Shown piece after piece: positions 26,212 through 33,784 of a stretch of DNA of 64,000 nt. A program made the position numbers and the translations under genes. The notes beneath the pieces were generated by a model. That model ran no database searches and was not told the origin of the DNA. It saw only the letters and a list, made by a program, of their open reading frames with translations. Within the stretch, counting starts at the first letter, position 1; each line of letters opens with the position of its first letter. Origin of the DNA: Pseudomonas sp. B28(2017) (GTDB lineage: Bacteria; Pseudomonadota; Gammaproteobacteria; Pseudomonadales; Pseudomonadaceae); the NCBI RefSeq assembly GCF_002113025.1, contig NZ_NEJH01000011.1:1-64000 (forward strand), in the 5' to 3' direction.

Positions 26212-27633
26212 TCAGGGTGCAAGGTCCGAGCGGTTGAGCAGCCAGTCGAACAGCAGGCGGGTATCGCCGTCGGGCTCGCGTGGACGAGGGCGGCGAGGTT
26301 GTGGCCTTGGGCTCATGGCCGTACAGAGCACCGGGCGATCCGGGTCACTGTCGAGGAAAACCACCAGTACCTCGCTGCCAGCCACGGGCAAGCGGGTCGG
26401 ATCGATCCAGTCCTCGGCGGTGGTCAGCGCCAGTGGTAACCACAGGCCGGTGGGCACTCCGTTGGCTGATTGCGTGGCAGGCCAGAGGATCACCTGAACC
26501 CGGCCATCCTCATCCACTTTCTCCGGTTGCCCGACCGGGCCGCACACCAGGGCGGGCTGATACCCGGGGATACTTGGCCGGGGTTGTTCGAGCGCTGGCC
26601 TGAACACCGTCGACCACGGGATGGCGCTGAATTGATTGCGGTAACCTTCGGCCATGCCCGCTGTGTCGTCGAGCAGAATGGAGGCGTGACGCCCCTGATG
26701 GCGGACTTCGGTGACCAGCCATTGATCGTTGAAATTCGCCAGCCGGTGCCCGGCCACCTGTACGATCCGGCCGCTGCGTAATGCTCCCTGGTTAGTTTGA
26801 CCGTGGATCTGCAGGTGCCGGCAACGCAGGCGTTCCAGGTGTCGACGGCTGAGCTGGTCGCGATGTTGCTGTTCGCGAGCGGGAAAGTGTCTCGCCGTGG
26901 CGAACGAGTGATTGGCGGCACCGTCGCCGCTGCCCGGTGCTCCCGGATTCCTGGCACTTGGGCGCGCGGGGGAGGGCGGAGCGTCATGGCGCTGGAACAA
27001 TTCGCTGATCACGGGTTCGTGATGTTCGTCGAGTGCGTCGCTGCGCAACGGTATGAGCAACGGTTCCTGGGGGAAGCTCAGGCTGTCATCGGCCAACACC
27101 AGGACATGGCCGTCGCGGTGATGTTCGAAGTGATAGTGAATACCTTCCTCCTCGCACAGTCGTTGCAGCAACGCCAGGTCGGTTTCTTCGTACTGGATGC
27201 AAAAAGGTCGCAGGGGATAATGCCCGGTTGCCAGTTCAAAGCGATAGCTGTCGGCGGGCAGCCCATGTTCCTCCAGTAACTGGCGCAGGATCATGGGCAC
27301 GCTGGCGTGCTGCAAAACTCGCCGGCATCGTTGCCGATCCAGCGCCTGGATACGGGACACCAGCAGCAGTTTGTAAGCGACCCGATGCCCGCTTCGGTGT
27401 TCACAACTGGCGCTGTCCAACACGCCATGAATACCTTGGTCGTGGCCAAATTCGAGGAACGCCGGTTGGTGCAACAGTCGTTCAAGGTTCAGGGCCGGTG
27501 CCAGCCCGATCACCTCGATGTCGAATCGATAGGGCTGGTTGAGTGCTTCATGACCACTGAACCGGACCACCTGGAAACTCAGGTCGTCATCGAGAAGGGT
27601 CAGGGTGGCGGGACTTTCCTTGTCGTTGAGCAT
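26212..27633 (-). CDS. Orphan VgrG/gp27-gp5-like protein without a needle extension
   Basis: A 473-residue VgrG-family protein, the spike of type VI secretion and related contractile systems. Residues about 1-330 resemble the gp27 hub ('VVRFSGHEALNQPYRFDIEV', 'YEETDLALLQRLCEEEGIHY'). Residues about 375-445 resemble the gp5 OB fold ('VDEDGRVQVILW', 'GSEVLVVFLDSDPDRPVL'). The C-terminus stops after a short Pro/Arg-rich tail, so the usual gp5 beta-helix needle is absent or extremely short. The open frame runs far upstream antisense to the yebC paralogue; the ATG at 27633 starts the hub domain. No hcp, effector or adaptor gene is nearby. It is convergent with the FAD oxidoreductase, three bases apart. 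Confidence 0.8.
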   Translation of the reverse strand: MLNDKESPATLTLLDDDLSFQVVRFSGHEALNQPYRFDIEVIGLAPALNLERLLHQPAFLEFGHDQGIHGVLDSASCEHRSGHRVAYKLLLVSRIQALDRQRCRRVLQHASVPMILRQLLEEHGLPADSYRFELATGHYPLRPFCIQYEETDLALLQRLCEEEGIHYHFEHHRDGHVLVLADDSLSFPQEPLLIPLRSDALDEHHEPVISELFQRHDAPPSPARPSARNPGAPGSGDGAANHSFATARHFPAREQQHRDQLSRRHLERLRCRHLQIHGQTNQGALRSGRIVQVAGHRLANFNDQWLVTEVRHQGRHASILLDDTAGMAEGYRNQFSAIPWSTVFRPALEQPRPSIPGYQPALVCGPVGQPEKVDEDGRVQVILWPATQSANGVPTGLWLPLALTTAEDWIDPTRLPVAGSEVLVVFLDSDPDRPVLCTAMSPRPQPRRPRPREPDGDTRLLFDWLLNRSDLAP

Positions 27634-27858
27634 CGAACACACCGCTGCCGTGAAATAGGGGGCAGAGCGTACGAAACCCCGACGAATTGCGGGCACGCTG
27701 ATGCGACATTTCCGAATCGCCCTACAACCGCTGGTGAAGATGTCGATACCAGTCGGGATTTTTTGGTCGATTGCCAACTTTAGGCCGTATAAACTTGCAC
27801 AAAGCGCCGGCCAATCGTTGTCTCGGCGCCACAGATGCCACAGATAAGAGAGTGAGAA

Positions 27859-28563
27859 ATGGGCGCACAGTGGAAGGTTAAACATAAAGAAGCGGCAGCC
27901 AATGCCAAGGGCAAGATCTTCGGCAAACTGGTGAAAGAAATCACCATTGCTGCGCGTAACGGCGCTGATGTTGCTACCAACGCACACTTGCGTCTGGTCG
28001 TTGAACAGGCCAAGAAAGCCTCGATGCCCAAGGAAACACTGGATCGTGCCATCAAGAAAGGTGCGGGCCTGTTGGGCGAAACCGTGCAATACCATCGCGT
28101 GACGTACGAAGGGTTCGCCCCGCATCAGGTGCCCCTGATCGTTGAATGCGTAACCGACAACATCAACCGTACCGTCGCCGAGATCCGCGTGGCGTTCCGC
28201 AAGGGCCAACTGGGGGCTTCCGGTTCGGTGGCCTGGGACTTCAACCATGTCGGCATGATCGAAGCATCGCCGGACACCCCGGACGCCGATCCGGAAATGG
28301 CCGCCATCGAAGCCGGTGCACAGGATTTCGAACCGGGTGAAGACGGTGCAACCCTGTTCCTGACCGAGCCGACCGACCTCGACGCGGTACAGAAAGCCTT
28401 GCCGGAACAAGGCTTTACCGTGCTGTCGGCTAAACTGGGCTACCAGCCGAAAAACCCGGTCAGTGGCCTGAGCGACGAGCAGATGGCGGAAGTCGAGGCG
28501 TTCCTCGAAGGTCTTGATAACCACGACGACGTGCAGGACATGTTTGTCGGGTTGGCGAGTTAA
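27859..28563 (+). CDS. YebC/PmpR-family protein (YeeN-like paralogue)
   Basis: A 234-residue member of the YebC/TACO1 family, whose members act as DNA-binding regulators or as ribosome-associated factors easing translation of polyproline stretches. The N-terminus 'GAQWKVKHKEAAANAKGKIF' and 'MPKETLDRAIKKGAG' are family-typical. The sequence diverges from the canonical YebC next to ruvC and lacks ruvABC neighbours, so this is the second paralogue, closer to YeeN. Start ATG is preceded by AGAGTGAGA. Two nested hairpins follow the stop codon. Confidence 0.9.
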   Translation: MGAQWKVKHKEAAANAKGKIFGKLVKEITIAARNGADVATNAHLRLVVEQAKKASMPKETLDRAIKKGAGLLGETVQYHRVTYEGFAPHQVPLIVECVTDNINRTVAEIRVAFRKGQLGASGSVAWDFNHVGMIEASPDTPDADPEMAAIEAGAQDFEPGEDGATLFLTEPTDLDAVQKALPEQGFTVLSAKLGYQPKNPVSGLSDEQMAEVEAFLEGLDNHDDVQDMFVGLAS

Positions 28564-28575
28564 GTCTTGGTGTCA

Positions 28576-28606
28576 ATGACGGTCATGTTGTTTGACAGAC
28601 CGTCAT
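28576..28606 (+). terminator. Hairpin after yebC paralogue
   Basis: ATGACGGTC, 13-base loop, GACCGTCAT: a perfect 9-bp stem 12 bases after the stop codon. It lacks a T tract, so it is a 3' structure or weak terminator and overlaps the next, larger palindrome by two bases. Confidence 0.55.
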
Positions 28607-28656
28607 CGTCGGATCGCCGCCCGGAGCGAGCTTGCTCCGGGCGGCGATCCGACGAT
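28605..28656. repeat. Perfect 23-bp inverted repeat (REP-related)
   Basis: Two perfect 23-base arms (left arm begins ATCGTCGGATCGCCGC and ends CGGAGC) are separated by GAGCTT. It lies between the convergent YebC paralogue and LRR kinase genes. Part of the sequence (ccgcccggagcaagctcgctcc-like) recurs in the BIME at 31459. It may terminate transcription from both sides. Confidence 0.85.
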
Positions 28657-28670
28657 TGACCGCGCAGCGG

Positions 28671-29984
28671 TTACAGATTTTCCAGTTGCTCCACGACTTC
28701 GCTGAACCCCGGCCGTGCCAGCACTTGCGGCTGACAGCAACGCTGCTCCAGATCCTCCAGCACCCCACGCAGTTCATCGCTCAGCCCCGAGTCGATCCGC
28801 TCCAGCAACTCCCCCAGCAAGACCCCGAACGCCCGCACCTCGATCCGCTGCAAGGCACGGCTTTCAAGGCTGTCGGAAATCGCATGGAACGACGCCGCGC
28901 CAAAGTCCCCCAGCAAGCAATCACCCTGTTCATTCCACAGAATGTTGTGCCCATAGAGGTCGCCGTGGGTGATGCCATGGCCGTGCAGGTGCTCGGCCAC
29001 CGAGGCAATGCCCGAGGCAATGCGCAGCGCCACGGCAGCACTCAAGCGCAAGCCGTCGGGGTAAATGTCGCGGCTGCACGACGCCAGGCTCGGCAGCGCG
29101 GCGAGGTTGCGGTAACTCGGTGCGATCAGTTGCATCACCAGCCCGGCGGTTTGCTGCGGGTGATCGACAATCCGCCCTTCGACGCGGATCAGGTTCGGGT
29201 GCAGGCCCGCGGTGATACAGGCGTTCATCTCGTGCAGTGGCGAACCGTCGCTGGTCATTTCGCCCTTGTAGAGTTTCACCGCAACGGCCATGGACGGCCG
29301 GTCGGCCGGTTGCCAGGTGGCCTGATGAATCACCCCCGACGCACCTTCTCCGAGTTTTTTCTCCAGACGCAATGCCGACCAGCCGATGCGCGGTGTGGCG
29401 TCGAGGGCCGCGGCATCGGCTTCGGTTTCCAGCGGATTGCCGGCGTACGCCAGCCAGGTCAGGCTCGGTAATTCCAGCAGCCATTGCGGCAACCCGGTCA
29501 ACCGGTTGGCGGCGATGCGGATCAGTTCCAGGCGATGGCACTGGCGCAACGACTCCGGCAGCGCTTGCAAACGATTACCGGCGAGCATGAGCTTTTGCAG
29601 GAACGGGCGCTCTCCCAGTTCGCTCGGCAAGGTTTCGATGCAGTTGTCGGTCAGGATCAGCCAGCGCAGCAGCGGTGGCAGCGCCGCTGCTGGCACGTGG
29701 GCGATGCGGTTGGCCTTGAAGCCGATCATCGTCAGTGCGGCGCATTGGCCCAGGCAGGCCGGCAACTCGGTGAAGCGGTTATCGGAGCAGAACAGCACGC
29801 GCAAACGGGTCAGGCGATGCAAATCCTCCGGCAGGGCGCTCAAAGCATTACCGCTGAGGTTGAGCACCTCCAGCGAGTCCGCCAGATCGAAAATCTCCCG
29901 GGGGAATTCGGTGAGGCCTTCAACAAGATCCAGCCGCGTGATGCCTGACAACTCGCCGGCGCGCAATTGAGCAAGGGTATGCAT
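28671..29984 (-). CDS. Leucine-rich-repeat protein with C-terminal protein kinase domain
   Basis: A 437-residue soluble protein with no signal peptide or membrane helix. Residues about 15-185 are at least six leucine-rich repeats of about 23 residues ('LEVLNLSGNALSALP', 'LRVLFCSDNRFTELP', 'LQKLMLAGNRLQALP'). Residues about 203-430 form a eukaryote-like Ser/Thr/Tyr kinase: glycine loop GEGASG (212-217), Lys237 in 'VAVKLYK', catalytic loop with HGD (340-342) and Asn347, and DFG (360-362). The HRD Arg is replaced by Gly, as in some RD-negative kinases. It is transcribed alone. Its substrate is unknown; annotated relatives exist in Pseudomonas. Confidence 0.88.
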   Translation of the reverse strand: MHTLAQLRAGELSGITRLDLVEGLTEFPREIFDLADSLEVLNLSGNALSALPEDLHRLTRLRVLFCSDNRFTELPACLGQCAALTMIGFKANRIAHVPAAALPPLLRWLILTDNCIETLPSELGERPFLQKLMLAGNRLQALPESLRQCHRLELIRIAANRLTGLPQWLLELPSLTWLAYAGNPLETEADAAALDATPRIGWSALRLEKKLGEGASGVIHQATWQPADRPSMAVAVKLYKGEMTSDGSPLHEMNACITAGLHPNLIRVEGRIVDHPQQTAGLVMQLIAPSYRNLAALPSLASCSRDIYPDGLRLSAAVALRIASGIASVAEHLHGHGITHGDLYGHNILWNEQGDCLLGDFGAASFHAISDSLESRALQRIEVRAFGVLLGELLERIDSGLSDELRGVLEDLEQRCCQPQVLARPGFSEVVEQLENL

Positions 29985-30073
29985 GAACAGATTCGCTATT
30001 GATCAGGGTATAGGCGCGTGGCCCCGGAAATGCGCGACATGATAGCGGCAAAGTCGGGGTGACTGGCAGATTG

Positions 30074-30152
30074 CTTTCGCGAGCAGGCTCGCTCCCACAA
30101 TGGATTCTTGTCGTGCCATCGATCCCGTGTGGGAGCGAGCCTGCTCGCGAAG
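30074..30152. repeat. BIME (two facing REP units)
   Basis: 'TTTCGCGAGCAGGCTCGCTCCCACA' and, after about 30 bases, the reverse unit 'TGTGGGAGCGAGCCTGCTCG'. Lies between the kinase gene (start 29984) and the end of zapE (30184). Confidence 0.9.
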
Positions 30153-30183
30153 GGGCCGGTCAATGCGACAAAAAAGATATCGA

Positions 30184-31308
30184 TCAAACGGGCTCGCAGA
30201 CTTCAACCAGTTGCCCCAGTCGACTGCGGGTGCGTGCCAGATCAATGGCATCGCCGTCCAGGCTTTCACGCAGGGCGTGTTGCCCGAGCAGCGTCAGGTG
30301 CTTGTCCTGGTCGTACAGCACGTCGATGAGGTTGATGAAGCGCTGTTGGGCGGCAATCGAGCACTCACCGAGCCGCGGCAGCTCATCGATGATCCAGGTA
30401 TCGAAACGGCGGCACAGCTCCAGGTAATCCATCACGGCGGTAGGTTGGTCACACAGGTCGGCGAAGGTAAAACCGATGCGTCGCTCATCGCAGAAACGGG
30501 CCTGGAAATGCCGGGTACCCACGGGTAGTGACACAGGCTGGGCGCCGCGATCCGGCAGGTTCAATGATCGTCGCTGCACAGCGCTGGCCGGCCACACGTA
30601 ATGGCCTTGGGTGAACAGTTGTTGCGCGTGGCTGCGGACCTGACTGCGATAGTCGTGCGGACCGCCGACTTCCATCACCTGCATGCGCGCATTGATCAAG
30701 TCGATCACCGGTTTGAAGCGGGCGTGGTACAGCGGATTGGGCAGCAGGCCTTCGGGCGGGTAATTGGAGGTGACCAGCAACAGGATGCCACGCTGAAACA
30801 GTGCCTTGAACAACCGGGTGATGAGCATCGCATCACCGATGTCGTGCACATGGAACTCATCGAAACACAGCACCCGGCAATCGCTGAGCAGTGCGTCGAG
30901 GGTGATCTCCAGGGCGTCGGCACGTTCGCGGTGCTCGAACATGCCCTGGTGCAGTTGGGCGAAAAACTGATGGAAGTGCAGGCGTTGTTTTTCCGCGAGG
31001 GGAATGGCCCGGAAAAACCCGTCGAGCAGCCAGCTTTTGCCGCGCCCCACGGCACCATGCAGGTACAGGCCGGGAAGGGGGGGCGATGCAGCACCCACCA
31101 GCATGCAAGCCTGCCGGGCCATGCAGTCGATCACGCGCTGTTGGCTGTGACTGAGGGTGTAGCCCTGGAAGTGGGCCTGGTGGCGGAAGTAATCGTGGAT
31201 GACTTGACCCGCCGCGACGCTGCCGGCAGCCGGCGCCTTGCCGAAAAGGCGACGCAACGATTGCCAGCGCGATTTGATTCGCGAACGATTGGGTGGTCGA
31301 ACGGCCAC
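30184..31308 (-). CDS. zapE: ZapE/AFG1-like cell-division ATPase
   Basis: A 374-residue P-loop ATPase of the AFG1/LACE1 family. ZapE associates with FtsZ during late cytokinesis. Walker A is in 'GLYLHGAVGRGKSWLLDGF', Walker B with sensor in 'VLCFDEFHVHDIGDAMLI', and 'LLVTSNYPPEGLLPNPLY' is a family hallmark. An ATG at 31449 gives 421 residues, but a GTG at 31308 is preferred. It follows GAGGTGA at ideal spacing, and the resulting length fits the family (about 365-375). The chosen N-terminus is then (M)AVRPPNRSRIKSR. Pseudomonads usually carry another copy near the mur/fts region; which one this is cannot be told. Confidence 0.82.
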   Translation of the reverse strand: MAVRPPNRSRIKSRWQSLRRLFGKAPAAGSVAAGQVIHDYFRHQAHFQGYTLSHSQQRVIDCMARQACMLVGAASPPLPGLYLHGAVGRGKSWLLDGFFRAIPLAEKQRLHFHQFFAQLHQGMFEHRERADALEITLDALLSDCRVLCFDEFHVHDIGDAMLITRLFKALFQRGILLLVTSNYPPEGLLPNPLYHARFKPVIDLINARMQVMEVGGPHDYRSQVRSHAQQLFTQGHYVWPASAVQRRSLNLPDRGAQPVSLPVGTRHFQARFCDERRIGFTFADLCDQPTAVMDYLELCRRFDTWIIDELPRLGECSIAAQQRFINLIDVLYDQDKHLTLLGQHALRESLDGDAIDLARTRSRLGQLVEVCEPV

Positions 31309-31458
31309 TGGGATATCACCTCTGGTCTGCGGGCAGGCTCTCCGACCTGCGGCGGCATAGTGTAACCAGAGCAGGGAATTTGCTTCCAGCTGTGTCAGCG
31401 CGCGTCGGAGCAGTTCCGACGGGGAGTGTCCGCCGATACGACGGGTCACCTGGAAGAG

Positions 31459-31576
31459 CCTGCAGGAGCGAGCCTGCTCGCGAAAAACGTCTGGGCAACG
31501 CGTTCATTCAGACGGTACGCGTTATCGTTGACGTCCATCGTCGGAACGCCGCCCGGAGCAAGCTCGCTCCCACAGG
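31459..31576. repeat. BIME with 'cgcgttatcgttgacg' spacer
   Basis: A REP unit at 31459-31483, a spacer of about 65 bases closely matching that at 50-100 (ctgggcaacgcg...ttca...cgcgttatcgttgacg), and a second inverted unit ending at 31576. The second half carries the 'ggaacgccgcccggagc' variant also seen in the 28605 palindrome. Confidence 0.88.
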
Positions 31577-31603
31577 GAACTGCGTCGTTTACGAAATCGC
31601 TTT

Positions 31604-32650
31604 CTACCGTTCGATACTCCGGTTCCACCGGGCATTCCACGCGGGGCGCTGTTCGTTGACCTGATCCCAATCCACTGCGATGGCCGTCTCCAGGTATTGT
31701 TTCATCGCTTGGACCTGCCCGCGGGTCCGGTCGGAGGTCGGGGTATTGGGGTTGGAAGGAATCTGGTCGCCGTCTTCAAGCGCGGCGGCCTGGGCTTCGG
31801 GGGTGAGCAGGAACGCGGCGAGTTTTTGCGCCAGTTGCGGCTGCGTGTTGTTGGCGATGGCGCATTCGGCGACGTTGAGCACCACGGCGCCTTCCTTGGG
31901 TTGTGCGTATTCCACCGGCATGCCCTTGAGTTTCAGTGCGGTGACCTGGGTCGGTGTCAGCGGGAACAGCGCCGCTTCGTCGGTCTGGAGCATTTCTGAA
32001 ATCTTTGCCGAGCTCGGAATATATTCCAGCACGTTGCGCCCGACGGTGTCTGGCCAAGCCTTGAAGCCCGGATCGACGTTGGTTTCGCTACCGCCTTGAA
32101 TCCGGTTGAACATCAGGAAACCGTGCAGGCCGAAGGTAGAAGAGGCCATCGACTGGAATACAACCTTGTCCTTGTATCGAGGATCGGCCATGTCCATCCA
32201 CGAGCTCGGCGCAGTCCAGCCTTTCTCCTTGAACAGGCGTGTGTTGTAGGCCAGCCCGGTGACGCCGAGGCTGACGGCCACCGCTTCATCCTTGATGCGC
32301 CCCTTGGTCGGAATTTGCGCCAGGGTCGGGTTGTCTTCGAGTTTGTCGCACAGGCCCATGGCGATGGCGCGGTACATGATGCCGTCGTCGAGGAACATCA
32401 CGTGCATCTGCGGGTTGTCCTTGCTGGCCTGGACCTTGGCCAGGATATCGGCGGAGGTGCCGGGCACGATTACCACCTTGACATTGTTGGCCTTCTCGAA
32501 AGCCGGCAGTACCTTGTCGGCGTAAAGCCGCTCCATGGTCCCGCCGTTCATGCCCAGATAAAGCGTCGGTTCGGCGTGGGCCTGGGTGACGGTGAGCAGG
32601 GCGCTCATGCAGGACAAACCGAGCAGTGCGTTGCGTTTGAGGTTTTTCAT
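31604..32650 (-). CDS. Periplasmic binding protein, spermidine/putrescine type (PotD/PotF-like)
   Basis: A 348-residue solute-binding protein with a Sec signal peptide (MKNLKRNALLGLSCMSALLT..., cleavage after 'TQAHA'). Fold landmarks are 'LYLGMNGGTMERLYADKVLP', 'VKVVIVPGTSADILAKVQA' and 'VAVSLGVTGLAYNTRLFKEKG'. It belongs to the class that binds polyamines, opines or other amines. It is the last gene of a minus-strand unit containing an FAD oxidoreductase trio and the PotGHI-type transporter parts (33781-38194), 18 bases downstream of the HcnC-like gene. Ligand unknown; linkage suggests it imports the substrate of that dehydrogenase. Confidence 0.88.
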   Translation of the reverse strand: MKNLKRNALLGLSCMSALLTVTQAHAEPTLYLGMNGGTMERLYADKVLPAFEKANNVKVVIVPGTSADILAKVQASKDNPQMHVMFLDDGIMYRAIAMGLCDKLEDNPTLAQIPTKGRIKDEAVAVSLGVTGLAYNTRLFKEKGWTAPSSWMDMADPRYKDKVVFQSMASSTFGLHGFLMFNRIQGGSETNVDPGFKAWPDTVGRNVLEYIPSSAKISEMLQTDEAALFPLTPTQVTALKLKGMPVEYAQPKEGAVVLNVAECAIANNTQPQLAQKLAAFLLTPEAQAAALEDGDQIPSNPNTPTSDRTRGQVQAMKQYLETAIAVDWDQVNEQRPAWNARWNRSIER

Positions 32651-32668
32651 TGGCGCGACCTTCCTCTA

Positions 32669-33784
32669 TCAAGCTACGGAGATGGAGTGAAACCGGGTGA
32701 TGGAAAACGCATCCAGCGACGTCTTTGACGCGCCGCTACAGATGATCTCGGTGAGCGCCTGGCCCACCGCCGGGCCGATCTGGAAACCGGCGCCGGCAAA
32801 GCCGAACGCATGCAACAGACCGGGCTGGGTACGGCTGTGGCCGATCACCGGTTGGCGATCGGGCAGATAACCTTCAGTGCCGCTCCAGGTCCGAATCGCC
32901 TGGGCGCCTTGCAGAAACGGGTAGAGCTCGACGGCCTGGCGCAGGATGTCCAGCACGGCGCCTTGACCGGGGCGGGCGCGGGCGTCGTCGAGGGCAAAAC
33001 CCTGGCCGCCGCCCAACACGCAATTGCCGCGGGCGACCTGTCGCGCGTAGATGCCGCCACCCTCGACGCCGGTGCTGGCATCCATCACCAGCGGCAAGGG
33101 CTCGGTGACCAGCATCGCCGGGTGTCCGGAGTGCATCGGTACCGGCTCGCCGAATTGCGCGGCCAGGCTGCCGGCCCAGGCCCCGGCGCAGTTCAACAGC
33201 CAAGGCGCGTGCAGCTCCAGGCCGGTTTGCGTGCGCACGCGAAAGCGCTGGCCGTCGTGTTCCACGGCGGTGACCGTGCATTGCTCATGTATCTGCACAC
33301 CGTGGCGCCGCGCCGCCCGGGCGAACGCAGGGGACACCAGGCGCGGGTTGGCGTGACCGTCATCCGGGCAATACGAGGCGCCCACTGCGACGTCTCCTAC
33401 CCAGGGAAAACGCCTGCGCAGTTCGGTGCGCTCAAGCACCTGCAAATCGAGGCCGAAGCCCTGGCTGCTGGCGGCGTAGTCTTGCAGGGCGCGCAAATCA
33501 TCTGTACTGCGGGCGAGTTTCAGGTGGCCGCTGCGTTGATATTCACCGTCGATGCCGATCAATTGCGGCAGCTGCGCCCAGATGGCGTGGGCACGTTGCG
33601 ACAGCGGCAATTGCGACAACGGTCGGCCTTGGCGGCGGACACCACCGTAGTTGACGCCGCTGGAATGCGAACCGCAGAAGTCCCGCTCCAGCAGCACCAC
33701 GCGACGCCCGGCCTTGCCGAGAAACAGCGCCGCCGAAGCACCGACAATGCCGCCACCGATGATCACTGCGTCGACTTCGGTCAT
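32669..33784 (-). CDS. FAD-dependent amine/amino-acid dehydrogenase subunit (HcnC/OoxB-like)
   Basis: A 371-residue DAO-family flavoprotein with the dinucleotide fold 'DAVIIGGGIVGASAALFLGKAG' at the N-terminus and 'HAFGFAGAGFQIGPAVGQAL' at the C-terminus. This is the catalytic amine-oxidising subunit type found in HcnC of cyanide synthase, octopine/nopaline oxidase B subunits and D-hydroxyproline dehydrogenase beta. Its ATG overlaps the stop of the HcnB-like gene (ATGA). Together with 33781-35136 and 35204-35494 it forms a three-subunit complex by analogy. The real substrate is not clear from sequence. Confidence 0.85.
   Translation of the reverse strand: MTEVDAVIIGGGIVGASAALFLGKAGRRVVLLERDFCGSHSSGVNYGGVRRQGRPLSQLPLSQRAHAIWAQLPQLIGIDGEYQRSGHLKLARSTDDLRALQDYAASSQGFGLDLQVLERTELRRRFPWVGDVAVGASYCPDDGHANPRLVSPAFARAARRHGVQIHEQCTVTAVEHDGQRFRVRTQTGLELHAPWLLNCAGAWAGSLAAQFGEPVPMHSGHPAMLVTEPLPLVMDASTGVEGGGIYARQVARGNCVLGGGQGFALDDARARPGQGAVLDILRQAVELYPFLQGAQAIRTWSGTEGYLPDRQPVIGHSRTQPGLLHAFGFAGAGFQIGPAVGQALTEIICSGASKTSLDAFSITRFHSISVA

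Noticed and set aside
26212..28524. 770-codon open frame suggesting a VgrG with a long N-terminal extension
   Set aside because: The upstream 297 codons are antisense to the YebC paralogue or intergenic; VgrG homology begins at the ATG at 27633.
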